A stretch of 64,000 bases of DNA from UTCFX2 sp963827155 (GTDB lineage Bacteria > Chloroflexota > Anaerolineae > Anaerolineales > UBA4823): positions 930,001 through 994,000 of the forward strand of contig CAWGZV010000002.1 in NCBI GenBank assembly GCA_963827155.1, read 5' to 3'. Each line of letters opens with the position of its first letter. Within the stretch, counting starts at the first letter, position 1. Both the position numbers and the translations under genes were made by a program. Positions 47,475 through 56,101 of the stretch are shown here, piece after piece. The notes under the pieces are model-generated. The model was not told the origin of the DNA. It worked only from the letters and a program-made list of their open reading frames with translations, and did not search any database.

Positions 47475-49514
47475 ATGACCAAAGTCATAGCCGACAGCCG
47501 AGTTGCCGATCTCACCGAGGTGCGCCTGAAACCACTGCTGAAAAACACCGTCCTGCAGGGCGTGATCTACGACGAAAATACCATTTGGCCTCTCGGCTAT
47601 CCGATCCCGTCCTCGGCAAATCTTAATGAACACCAAGTCCAAATGAGCCGGAACACTGCTGTGTCAGCGAACCAATCAACCGCCGCACCTTCTACCTCAC
47701 TTCCCAGGCGCAAGAAAATCGTCTGGCGCGAGCTCATCGAGGAAGCAATCGCATTGACCATATTGGTTGGCTTGATTCTTGGCTGGGTTGCCTACCGCAA
47801 TCTCAGATGCCCACCGCTGTGCATCGGTAAAAACCTCACCGGGCGCGATTTTCGCGGCGAGAACCTTGAAAAAGCCCGCTTTGACAACGCCATTTTGAAC
47901 GGGGCGGATTTTTCTGGCGCTTCGCTCGACTATGCCGATTTTTCTGGGGCAGACCTGAGCGGCGCGACGATGATCAAGACCAGCCTGATCGGCGCAGATT
48001 TCAGCGCCTCTTCGCTGATCGGCGCAAACCTGAACGGCTCCAATCTGACCGGCTCAATCCTGACTGTGGCCAATCTGAACGGCGCCGATCTGTCTAACAC
48101 CATACTAAAAGATATCGACTTCACCCAGAAAACCAACTTGCGGGCCGTGAAGCTGGATAAAGCCAACCTGATTGGCGCAAAACTCTCCTCCGCCAGCCTG
48201 ACCGGCGCCCTCCTTACCTATGCGAACCTTAACGGCGCCGATCTCTCAAATGCCGACCTTTCTGGCGCAAATTTTACCGGCGCCAGCCTCGAAGGCGCCA
48301 ATCTCTCCAGCGCCAACCTGCTGGGAACCACGCTTGACCAGGCCAGCCTTTTTGGCGCCAATTTACCCAATGTCAACCTTGCCGGCGCTTCATTCATCAA
48401 TACCGACCTTTCTGGAGCGGTGCTCACCGGCGCTAACCTGACCGGCGCCACCAGCGTATCCGCCTATTTTGACGGCGCGGATATGACCGGCGCTCGGCTG
48501 GTCGGTGCGGAATTCCGCGGCTCCGGCTTCTCTGGAACCATCCTGAAAGAAGCCAACCTCACCGATGCTGTATTCGACATAAATCCCAAAAACGGGCAGC
48601 CCTTCCCGACCGCCATGGACGGGGCAATCCTGACCGGCGCTAAACTGGCAGGCACCTATCTGGCTGGCGCATCTCTTGCCGGCGCAGACCTCTCTGGCTC
48701 CGATTTGAGCGCTATGGGGACTTCCCCCGCCACTTTTAATTCCTCGATCGACTTCAACGGACAGCAGATTGAGTTTCAAGCCAAGCTCGTCGGCGCGAAT
48801 TTCAGCCGCGCCTCATTCCCGGCGGCCAAACTTGCCGGTGTCGACCTCTCTGGCACAAACCTGAGCGGTGCGAATTTCCAGTTTGGCGACCTGCGCGAGG
48901 CGAACCTCTCCCAGGTCAATATGACCAACACCGACCTGCGCGGCGCAAATCTGCAGGCTGCCGACCTGGATGAGACCGACTTGAGCGGCGCGAACCTGGC
49001 GGGCGCAAACCTCTCCCACACCACCTTCAACAAAGCCATGGTCCGTAAAGCCAAATTGATCAGCATCGAAGAAGTAAGCTTTCCCGCAGATCAATCATAC
49101 GAGGAATTCATCACCTACCTCTTTTCCCACGACTGCACCAACGGCAGCTTCCTGGTTGTCGAAGATGGTCAGGTAAATTCCGTCCCGGTCAATTTTGCCG
49201 GCGACCTCGGCAGAGAGTTTTTCGACAGCGGCCGCTGGCGCACTGCCGCCAGGTATGTCTGCGCCGCAAATCTCAGCTACATCACCCTGCGCGGCCTGCG
49301 CGCCCGCGATACCTCCATCGCCGGCATCAATCTGCAGTATGCCGATCTCTCATCGACGGACCTCTCCAAAGTGGCCTTTGAAGAGACAATCGACGTGGAT
49401 GGGCTCCCATATACTCTTGAAGCCGATCTGACCGGGGTTCACTACGACGCTTTCACCCTCTGGCCGCCCGGTTTCAACCCGCCTCCTTCTGGCCCCGACC
49501 AGACAAAACCCTGA
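47475..49514 (+). CDS. Membrane-anchored pentapeptide-repeat protein (with the tail of the previous gene fused in frame)
   Basis: The first 56 residues belong to the preceding lipoprotein. The real gene most likely starts at ATG 47643 (MSRNTAVSANQSTAAPST): removing one A there would give an ATGA stop/start overlap. It has a basic segment, one transmembrane helix (IALTILVGLILGWVAY), then about 90 pentapeptide repeats with an interruption near 48580-48790, and a C-terminal cap (YDAFTLWPPGFNPPPSG). Topology suggests a beta helix outside the membrane. It shares the motif RCPPLCI/GCPPDCI after the anchor with its upstream neighbour, so the two are paralogues. Confidence 0.82.
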   Translation: MTKVIADSRVADLTEVRLKPLLKNTVLQGVIYDENTIWPLGYPIPSSANLNEHQVQMSRNTAVSANQSTAAPSTSLPRRKKIVWRELIEEAIALTILVGLILGWVAYRNLRCPPLCIGKNLTGRDFRGENLEKARFDNAILNGADFSGASLDYADFSGADLSGATMIKTSLIGADFSASSLIGANLNGSNLTGSILTVANLNGADLSNTILKDIDFTQKTNLRAVKLDKANLIGAKLSSASLTGALLTYANLNGADLSNADLSGANFTGASLEGANLSSANLLGTTLDQASLFGANLPNVNLAGASFINTDLSGAVLTGANLTGATSVSAYFDGADMTGARLVGAEFRGSGFSGTILKEANLTDAVFDINPKNGQPFPTAMDGAILTGAKLAGTYLAGASLAGADLSGSDLSAMGTSPATFNSSIDFNGQQIEFQAKLVGANFSRASFPAAKLAGVDLSGTNLSGANFQFGDLREANLSQVNMTNTDLRGANLQAADLDETDLSGANLAGANLSHTTFNKAMVRKAKLISIEEVSFPADQSYEEFITYLFSHDCTNGSFLVVEDGQVNSVPVNFAGDLGREFFDSGRWRTAARYVCAANLSYITLRGLRARDTSIAGINLQYADLSSTDLSKVAFEETIDVDGLPYTLEADLTGVHYDAFTLWPPGFNPPPSGPDQTKP

Positions 49515-49564
49515 TAATCGCTGCCGCTCTCTTGCGGCCGCTCACTCGCCGGAGACCTGCCTGA

Positions 49565-50326
49565 ATGACCGTCACGATTACAATCGCCAACCAAAAAGGC
49601 GGGGTAGGCAAAACTACCACCGCCGTCACCCTCGCCCACGGATTAGTGCTCCAGGGCAAGCGCGTCCTGCTCGTCGACCTGGACCCTCAGGGACAGTGCG
49701 CCACGATCCTCGGCTTAAAACCCGAGCCGGGCGCATTTAACTTGCTGGTCTCTGAACAGCCGCTCGCCCAGGTGGTGCGCCTCACCGACCGGCCTGACCT
49801 GTTTGTCGTGCTGGGCGACCGCAAGACCGCCGTCGCCCAAACCGTGCTCAACGTCCAGCGCTCGCCGATCTCCTTCACCCACACCAAAATTGTCCCGCCT
49901 GCCTCAAAAGATCGGATAGACTACGTCGTGATCGATACTTCGCCTTCGGTCGGAGAGCTTCAGGAGCAGGCTCTTTGGGCTGCACAGGGCGTCCTGATCC
50001 CTTGCGCGGTCGATTACCTGGCATCTGACGGGGTCTTCAATATCGCCGTGACGCTCAAGCGCATTCACGACGAGCACGGCTGGACCGGTAAGATCATCGG
50101 AATCCTGCCGACCTTCTTCGACAGTGTGACGCGCGAGAGCCGCCTCACCCTCCAGGACCTGGGGAAGCGCTTCGGCGGCCTGCTGCTCAACCCGATCCAC
50201 CGCGCCACCGTGCTGCGCGAATGCGCCGTGGAGGGAAAAACGATCTTCGAGCTCGATCCAGGCAGCCGCGCCGCCGCCCAATATCGCGAGCTGGTGCAGG
50301 TTGTCGCCGGCTGGAAGAATTCCTGA
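49565..50326 (+). CDS. ParA family ATPase
   Basis: 253 residues with deviant Walker A NQKGGVGKTTTAVTLA, Walker A' LLVDLDPQGQ and Walker B YVVIDTSPSVG. It is a Soj/ParA-type partition or positioning ATPase. No parB or parS-like site is recognisable nearby, and the gene lies 50 nt after the pentapeptide gene, so it may position a membrane or exported complex rather than a chromosome. It ends in a clear terminator. Confidence 0.88.
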   Translation: MTVTITIANQKGGVGKTTTAVTLAHGLVLQGKRVLLVDLDPQGQCATILGLKPEPGAFNLLVSEQPLAQVVRLTDRPDLFVVLGDRKTAVAQTVLNVQRSPISFTHTKIVPPASKDRIDYVVIDTSPSVGELQEQALWAAQGVLIPCAVDYLASDGVFNIAVTLKRIHDEHGWTGKIIGILPTFFDSVTRESRLTLQDLGKRFGGLLLNPIHRATVLRECAVEGKTIFELDPGSRAAAQYRELVQVVAGWKNS

Positions 50327-50345
50327 TCCTCTGAATAATAAAAAA

Positions 50346-50372
50346 AACTGGCGGATTGATCCCGCCAGTTTT
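50346..50372. terminator. Intrinsic terminator after parA-like gene
   Basis: ACTGGCGG, loop ATTGATC, CCGCCAGT with TTTTT on the plus strand, and a run of A before it that serves the opposite strand. It lies between convergent genes and is probably bidirectional. Confidence 0.85.
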
Positions 50373-50427
50373 TGGTCCTATTCTCCATTAAAAAAACCAA
50401 CCCACGAGTGAATCTGGGTTTACAACG

Positions 50428-51327
50428 TTATGGAATAACAGTATCCAGTTTCGGCAGCGACTGTAGATAAATAAAGATCGCTTTCAGCTCATCATCCGAG
50501 AAATTCTTATAATGCTCCCACGGCATTTGCTTTGGGTCAAGCGAGTGACCGCTGGGCGTGACCCCTGTTCGAAGCGCGGTGAGAAAGTCGGCTTCCTGCC
50601 ACCCGATCAGTTCCCCACCTGGGGTCAGATTCGGGGCGTTGATCGCAGACGGGTCAGCGCTTTTCCCTCCGGCAAGTTCCGTCCCATGGCAGTCGCGGCA
50701 GCTGCTCACGTTGACCAGATAGCTTCCATACTCAGCGGTGACGCCAACCGGCGGGTAAGCAGGACGGGTATCATGTTGGACCTCCTCTGCAACGATGACT
50801 CCCTTCCCGAACATCCCTGCTCCAATCATTGCTTTGCCTAGCAGGTTGAGGTTCGGCTCACGGGTTTCTTTGTCTACGGGAGGGATTGACTTTACATAGG
50901 CGATGATATCGCCAAGGTCTTCATCGCTGAAATACCAGAAATTGGGAGCCGGCATGATGAGCAAGCTGTGATTTTCTGGATTCACGCCGTGGCGGATCGC
51001 CCGCACCCAATCCGAATCTTTGAACTCCGCACCAGCCCCACCTGCGCCAGATGTCAGGTTTTTGGCGTCAACATAGCCAAATGGAGCCTCGAAAAATGCA
51101 CCTCCAGATAGATCGTCCTGATGACAGCCGATGCACTCGGCTTTGATCCAATGCTCGCCGCGGGCGATCGATTCCGGGTCGGTCGGGATCACAATTTCTT
51201 CCGCGCTGACTTCATAGGTTTTTGTGAGGCTGCGGTTGCCCTTTAAGACCAGGGCAAAAAATGCGATCACAATCAGCGCAATCAGGCTTAATAGCACAAT
51301 CCCAATCCACTTAAGGACTTTCTTCAT
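50428..51327 (-). CDS. Membrane-anchored diheme cytochrome c
   Basis: 299 residues from ATG 51327, preceded by GGAGGAGG. One N-terminal helix (IGIVLLSLIALIVIAFFALV) anchors two cytochrome c domains, with heme sites CIGCH (about residue 66) and CRDCH (about 210). Candidate axial Met residues lie in LLIMPAPNFWYF and DPKQMPWEHY. It probably carries electrons on the outer face of the membrane. No partner oxidase or dehydrogenase is adjacent. Confidence 0.88.
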   Translation of the reverse strand: MKKVLKWIGIVLLSLIALIVIAFFALVLKGNRSLTKTYEVSAEEIVIPTDPESIARGEHWIKAECIGCHQDDLSGGAFFEAPFGYVDAKNLTSGAGGAGAEFKDSDWVRAIRHGVNPENHSLLIMPAPNFWYFSDEDLGDIIAYVKSIPPVDKETREPNLNLLGKAMIGAGMFGKGVIVAEEVQHDTRPAYPPVGVTAEYGSYLVNVSSCRDCHGTELAGGKSADPSAINAPNLTPGGELIGWQEADFLTALRTGVTPSGHSLDPKQMPWEHYKNFSDDELKAIFIYLQSLPKLDTVIP

Positions 51328-51410
51328 TTCCTCCTCCACTCGATTCTTAGCCGATTAAAATTCGAAGCACAATTCCACCCATCCATCGGGCGACTTTCAT
51401 CGAGCGATTT

Positions 51411-52277
51411 TCAGCAGACAGCTGTCCGCATGATTTCCTCGAAGCAGTTCACAAAGATCGTATGCCCCTGACCCGGATAGCTTTTCAGGCTTGCGCCTGG
51501 GATCGCTTTTGCCAGGATGCGCGCCTGTTCGATCGAAACGATTTTATCCGTTTCACCGTGCCAGATCTGGACCGGCATCCTGATCTCTTCCAGCAAAAAG
51601 CCCCAGGGGAGCGCCTCGATTTTCCACTCGTATGCTGGTCCACGGGTGCCCTGCTGAAATGCCCCATTCACCATTTCTCCCAGCGTCAGCTGGACAACCG
51701 GATTATTCAAAGCGGCCCGATCTTCTTCAGAGACGTCGGTGAACAGCGACATCACGCTTGTGGGATTCTTCCGAGCGTCCCTCGCAATCTTTCCCAACAT
51801 CAGTCTTAAGACCCACGGGAGTTTGACAGCCATCCCGTAAATCTGCTGGTCCTGTTTGCTCAATGCTCCTTTTACGCCCGGCAGATCGAACGGTGCGCTG
51901 CCGCTGACAATCGTGGCGTTCGTGAGCCGCTCAGGGATTTTCCAGGCGCATGCAGCCGCAAATTTCCCCCCGCTGGAATAGCCCACCACCGGGAAGCGGT
52001 CCAGCGCGAGGGCGTCAGCGAGTTCGGCAATCAAATCGGGGTAGCTCGCGATCGAATACCGAAAGAATTCCGAGAGGCCGATGCCTGGTCGATCTGGGAC
52101 GATGATTCGAAGATGAAGACGTTCGGCGATAGCATAAAGATCGGGGTTGTTCAGCTCAAAACGTGAGCTTGGCAGCCCATGGAGATGAATAACCGGCATT
52201 CCATGATGATCGCCGTATTCAGCGTAACCGAGGATTTTGCCGTTCTTCAGGCTTATCTGATTATCCAGTTCTACCAT
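51411..52277 (-). CDS. Alpha/beta hydrolase
   Basis: 288 residues with oxyanion region HLHGLPSSR, nucleophile elbow GYSSGG (about residue 100), acid region HGETDKIV and catalytic His in GQGHTIFV. Substrate not predictable. GGGAGGGACACA lies before the ATG. It is on the same strand as the cytochrome gene, but with a gap of about 80 nt, so co-transcription is uncertain. Confidence 0.85.
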   Translation of the reverse strand: MVELDNQISLKNGKILGYAEYGDHHGMPVIHLHGLPSSRFELNNPDLYAIAERLHLRIIVPDRPGIGLSEFFRYSIASYPDLIAELADALALDRFPVVGYSSGGKFAAACAWKIPERLTNATIVSGSAPFDLPGVKGALSKQDQQIYGMAVKLPWVLRLMLGKIARDARKNPTSVMSLFTDVSEEDRAALNNPVVQLTLGEMVNGAFQQGTRGPAYEWKIEALPWGFLLEEIRMPVQIWHGETDKIVSIEQARILAKAIPGASLKSYPGQGHTIFVNCFEEIMRTAVC

Positions 52278-52403
52278 TGTGTCCCTCCCTTAAATCGAAA
52301 CCAAACTCTCATCTTATTTAATATACTCGGAAAAGTCGAAATTACAATAGGTTGTTCGTGAAAGTGGAAAATGAAGTGAAAAATGAAGCGAGAAATTAAA
52401 AGA

Positions 52404-52424
52404 GGCTGTCACACGAAGACAGCC
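52404..52424 (-). terminator. Intrinsic terminator on the minus strand
   Basis: On the minus strand GGCTGTC, loop TTCGTGT, GACAGCC, then TCTTTTA. It lies about 180 nt after the stop of the small anchored protein gene. The rest of the gap 52278-52607 shows nothing recognisable. Confidence 0.7.
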
Positions 52425-52607
52425 CCTTGATGGAATTGTTCTTTCACCAGATTTTCGTCAAGCTGCAAATGAATAAATCCGCTCACCGCCGCGAATTTCA
52501 CTTTCTATCATCCAGCCAGCACCCGGGAAGTTGCCAGCCTATTTCCAGCGAAAATCCGTTCGAATCATTTGCTTGGTGAGCTGCTCACCTTATAAACCAG
52601 CCTGGAT

Positions 52608-52898
52608 CTATGCTGCCGGCTCATCCTCGCTGTGCCTGCGGCTCGACTGCTTGGTCGCCGTCGCCGCTTCTTCTACCACGCTCGCCTCAGCTGGCTTCGC
52701 CTCTGCTTCCACAACCTCATCCTTCGGCTTGCGGTCTCTTCGGAAAGTCCGCGAGAACCAGCCTTCCGTGCTGCTGGCAGCTTTTCGTGTGCCGTCGGCA
52801 ACCTTCCCGGCGGTGCTGTCGATCGGTTTGCTCAAGCGGCTCTTAGCCAGGAAATAACCCACCACCCCCGCGATCAGAACGAATAGTAGCAGTTGCAT
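52608..52898 (-). CDS. Small membrane-anchored protein
   Basis: 96 residues: N-terminal helix LLLFVLIAGVVGYFLAKS, then a charged, disordered tail (STEGWFSRTFRRDRKPKDEV, EAEAKPAEASVVEEAATA). GGAGACAA precedes the ATG. Unknown function; similar layout to the protein at 36105. Confidence 0.65.
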   Translation of the reverse strand: MQLLLFVLIAGVVGYFLAKSRLSKPIDSTAGKVADGTRKAASSTEGWFSRTFRRDRKPKDEVVEAEAKPAEASVVEEAATATKQSSRRHSEDEPAA

Positions 52899-52975
52899 TA
52901 TCGTTGTCTCCTTATTTCAAACATTCGAGTGTGCGCTGAGAACCGAGATTATATCACAGCGGTTTTTTGCTGCTG

Positions 52976-54127
52976 TTAAGGTGTCGGGGTTGGCGTTGGC
53001 GTCAGGGTCGGGGTTGTCCCAACCGGCGCAAACAGGGTCGCCGTCGGTACCGTCTGAGTGGTCGTCAGTGTCGTTGAAGGTGTCGCTTCGAAGCCCATCA
53101 TCTCGCCCAGCGGCAGGATCAGCGGCGCGTTGTTCGGCAGCAGCATCGTCCGGATCCCCGGGACGATCTTGTCGATGTAGCGGTAGGTCAGCAGGGTTTG
53201 GTCTTGCTGGAGGGCTTCCTTTATCAGGTCCAGCGCGTTCGCTTCAGCCTGCGCCTTCAGTACCACGGCAGTCGCCTGTGCCGCGGCTTCCTTCTCAATC
53301 GATGCCGCCTTCCCATCTGCTTCGATGCTCAGCCGGTCGCGCTCGCCTTCCGCTATCTTGCGCACCTGCTCCGCTTGATATTCGCGCTGCGCCCGCTCCT
53401 GCTCCGCCACCTGTTTGGCTTCGATCGCGCTGGAATAGACTGGTGAGAATGAGATATTCCGCAGTAAGAAGCGGTCCAATACAAAACCTTTCTCCGAGAA
53501 GGCTCCTCCGAGCAGATCGCCCAGGTTCTCCTCCAGGTTCTTCCGCTTGGATGAGTTGATCTCATCTGCCGTAAACTGCGAGACTTCGGTTCGGATGATC
53601 CCGCGCATCACCGGGCGGATGAAGTCCTGCACGTAGCGGTCCTGCAGGTCGATGTGCACCCGCACGGCCTCGTTTCCGTCGATCCGGTAGATCACCGATG
53701 AGTCGATATAAACAGCCTGCCCGTCGGATGAGCGCGCCGCAACCGAGTCGTTGCCAACTTTTGTGCCCTCATACGGCTCCGTTGACATCGTATAGGTTTG
53801 CCAGTAAATCGGGTAGCGCACTACTTTTTCAGCCAGCGGCACGATGACGTGCAGTCCAGACCGCAGCGGCGTATCGCGGTAGCCGTTCGGGCTGACGACC
53901 GAGATCACCACCCCCACCTCCTGCGGCTGGATGAAAACCAGCATCGCACTGAGCAGCGACAGCACAATCGCAATTCCCAGCGCCAGCGCGATCCGCCAGG
54001 AAAGTACATTCTTGACCGCAAGCTGGACCCCACCGGCTTGAAAGCCGCGCACCAGCAAGAGCGCTGCGACCAGGATAAACCAGATCCAGGCGATGACCGC
54101 CACGATATTGAGCATTTGATCGATCAT
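52976..54127 (-). CDS. SPFH/Band 7 (prohibitin-like) membrane protein
   Basis: 383 residues with two hydrophobic segments (IAWIWFILVAALLLVRGF, IALALGIAIVLSLLSAMLVF), then an SPFH domain (about 70-240; GVVISVVSPNGYRDTPLRSG, VYIDSSVIYRIDG), an Ala/Glu/Lys/Gln coiled coil (about 240-300) and a Thr/Pro tail (TPTLTPTPTPTP). SPFH proteins scaffold membrane microdomains and regulate proteases. No NfeD or FtsH partner is adjacent. Confidence 0.88.
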   Translation of the reverse strand: MIDQMLNIVAVIAWIWFILVAALLLVRGFQAGGVQLAVKNVLSWRIALALGIAIVLSLLSAMLVFIQPQEVGVVISVVSPNGYRDTPLRSGLHVIVPLAEKVVRYPIYWQTYTMSTEPYEGTKVGNDSVAARSSDGQAVYIDSSVIYRIDGNEAVRVHIDLQDRYVQDFIRPVMRGIIRTEVSQFTADEINSSKRKNLEENLGDLLGGAFSEKGFVLDRFLLRNISFSPVYSSAIEAKQVAEQERAQREYQAEQVRKIAEGERDRLSIEADGKAASIEKEAAAQATAVVLKAQAEANALDLIKEALQQDQTLLTYRYIDKIVPGIRTMLLPNNAPLILPLGEMMGFEATPSTTLTTTQTVPTATLFAPVGTTPTLTPTPTPTP

Positions 54128-54332
54128 TGGTTTTGTTTCTTCTTCTTTTCGTTATCTCTGAATAATTGTAGGATCCTGGAGCTTGTATGCTGCATCGAAG
54201 GTCGTTCATTATATGTGCAGCCGTTTGCCCGCCGCGCATCCAACCAACCAGCTGTCCAGAAGATATTATACTGACATTGGCTCGTTTTTTGGGCTGCCGG
54301 AAGGGATTTGCGTCATTTGTCTTCAGCGCGCT

Positions 54333-55868
54333 TCACCGCGTCAGCGGGAGGCGCGTCTCGCAAACCTGCTCGTTAAACTTGCTCCCAGGACGAAAAATAA
54401 ACGTCCATCCGTCCGCTTGCCCGTCTACATCGAAAGCCAGCGAAATGTCCCAGGTCTCGCCTGGCTGGATGACCCCCTGGATCAGGTCGGTACCCCGGTC
54501 GATGAAAAGATAGCCGGTCGCGGCCGGGTCCTGGCGGAATTCCAGCGTGTGATCGTCCACCTGGGCTTCGACAAAGTAGTCTTTGTCCCAGATCATCACC
54601 GGGAAATTTGAAATATTCCGGATCGAGAGGCCCAGGTTGAGGAATTTCCCCTTGGCATGGTGTTCGAAAAGGTCTTGCTGGAAGATCGGGGCGGTGCGCT
54701 CACGGACTTCGAAGACGCCCGCACAGGCGTGCGGGAAGGTGTATTCGGGGCCGGGGGTCGGTCCGAACGCCGTCGGCGTGCCCTCTGCCGTCGGGAGCAT
54801 GCGCTGCGCGGGGGTCGGCACGATCTGACCATTATCGGCATAATAGCTCTTTAAAGCCTGGTAGATGTAGTTCTGCCACAAATCCAGCATATCGTCGTGC
54901 TGGTAATCGTGGGTGCGGAAAGTTTGCAGGATCACCCTGCCGCCCAAACAGGACGCCAGCAGCCCGTGGCTGTTTTTGAGCGCGGGGCTTGTCCCCGCCA
55001 GGATCGTCGGTTGGCTTCCATTCATCCCCCCAGCCGGATCGACTTTCAACATATCGCCCAGGTCGCCGGTCCAGATCGATTGGGCGTTGTGCACCATCGA
55101 GGTGAAGGCGTTTGGGCGCAGGAAAATCGGGTTTTCGGGCTGCAGGATAAACAGCGCTTTTTGTTCCGGCTCGAACCAATCGGCTTCGACTTTTAGCCCG
55201 CAGCGTTTCAGCAGACCATAGGCTTTGCCCTCTGGCGCCTGGTCCAGGTCCCAGGTTTCGATGATCGCCGCCGCCCCGTCTGTCACCCGCTGGTCGATGT
55301 ATTCGTAAAACTCGCCGCCAAATTCACGCTCCGCCTCTCCAGCCGCGATCACCAGGTCCCAATCCACATCCGAGAGCAGCTGCGTGCGAAACCAGCCCTT
55401 GGCGCTGCCGACATCCTGGTAGAAGTATCCGCCGTCATCCAGCGCTTCTTTGACAATCCGGATGTAGCGCGATGCAGACATGTCTTCAAAGAGCAGGATG
55501 CGCGCCGATTTGAGCAGGCGTTCGTCCGGCTCGTAGGGTGCCGGGGTATTCACTGGTCCTCCCAGCGGCTGCTCCAGCGTCGCCGCAAGCTTCACCTGAG
55601 CAGATGCAGTCGCCAGGTTCGATTCCACCGTCTCCTGTCCAACCGGTGCGCCGCTGAGGTCCAGGGCTGCCTGGGTGAAAGCCGCCTGGGTTTCGCCAAT
55701 CAAGCTGATCTGCGTATGCAGTGCATCCAGGGTTGCATCGACCGGAGATTTTGCGGGCGTCCCAATCCCCACCCGGCAGGCAATCTGGACCAACGCCAGC
55801 GCCATGATCGCTGCCAGACCATACCATAACCGGTGTGTCTTTCGAATACTCCCTGTCTTTTTCTTCAA
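54333..55868 (-). CDS. Large lipoprotein, unknown function
   Basis: About 511 residues from TTG 55868 (longer open frame to 55922). The N-terminus has a lipobox-like LALVQIAC after a hydrophobic run. The next region is helical, then comes an alpha/beta domain of about 260 residues (LLKSARILLFEDMSASRYIR, WDLVIAAGEAEREFGGEF, GGRVILQTFRTHDYQHDDML) resembling a GATase-like or DUF4350-type receptor fold, a Thr/Pro linker, and a C-terminal Ig-like domain (GKFLNLGLSIRNISNFPVMI). Start and function are uncertain. The gap 54128-54332 contains no supported gene. Confidence 0.7.
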   Translation of the reverse strand: MKKKTGSIRKTHRLWYGLAAIMALALVQIACRVGIGTPAKSPVDATLDALHTQISLIGETQAAFTQAALDLSGAPVGQETVESNLATASAQVKLAATLEQPLGGPVNTPAPYEPDERLLKSARILLFEDMSASRYIRIVKEALDDGGYFYQDVGSAKGWFRTQLLSDVDWDLVIAAGEAEREFGGEFYEYIDQRVTDGAAAIIETWDLDQAPEGKAYGLLKRCGLKVEADWFEPEQKALFILQPENPIFLRPNAFTSMVHNAQSIWTGDLGDMLKVDPAGGMNGSQPTILAGTSPALKNSHGLLASCLGGRVILQTFRTHDYQHDDMLDLWQNYIYQALKSYYADNGQIVPTPAQRMLPTAEGTPTAFGPTPGPEYTFPHACAGVFEVRERTAPIFQQDLFEHHAKGKFLNLGLSIRNISNFPVMIWDKDYFVEAQVDDHTLEFRQDPAATGYLFIDRGTDLIQGVIQPGETWDISLAFDVDGQADGWTFIFRPGSKFNEQVCETRLPLTR

Positions 55869-55929
55869 ATTATCATCCTGATAAATTCTCACCCAAATCA
55901 GCAAGATTCGAAAAAGATACAACGCGAAG

Positions 55930-56010
55930 TCGCTAAGACGCCAAGAGAACTTATCTCTTCTTCTGTATTTTTAATAAATAACATCTTCGCGGCCTTCGCG
56001 TCTTTGCGTT
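55930..56010. repeat. Interspersed GCG-AAG-ACGC/GCGTCTTTGCG repeat pair
   Basis: ACGCGAAGTCGCTAAGACGCC and, about 50 bp later, TCGCGGCCTTCGCGTCTTTGCG form an imperfect inverted pair. Related sequences occur at about 19980-20030, 43990-44030, 58150-58190 and 58340-58415, always between genes. Confidence 0.6.
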
Positions 56011-56086
56011 AGATTTGTTTAGCAATTGTTGTTGTTTTCGCGAATTTCTCTATTCGTTTCGCTGCCCGATTTTAACAGATTAATTA

Positions 56087-56095
56087 TGTTATCAT
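56087..56095 (+). promoter_or_regulatory. Extended -10 element directly before the phosphatase start
   Basis: TGTTATCAT ends 6 nt before the GTG at 56102. The predicted transcription start coincides with the start codon, so the mRNA would be leaderless. No ribosome site is seen. Confidence 0.45.
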
Positions 56096-56101
56096 CCAGC
56101 T

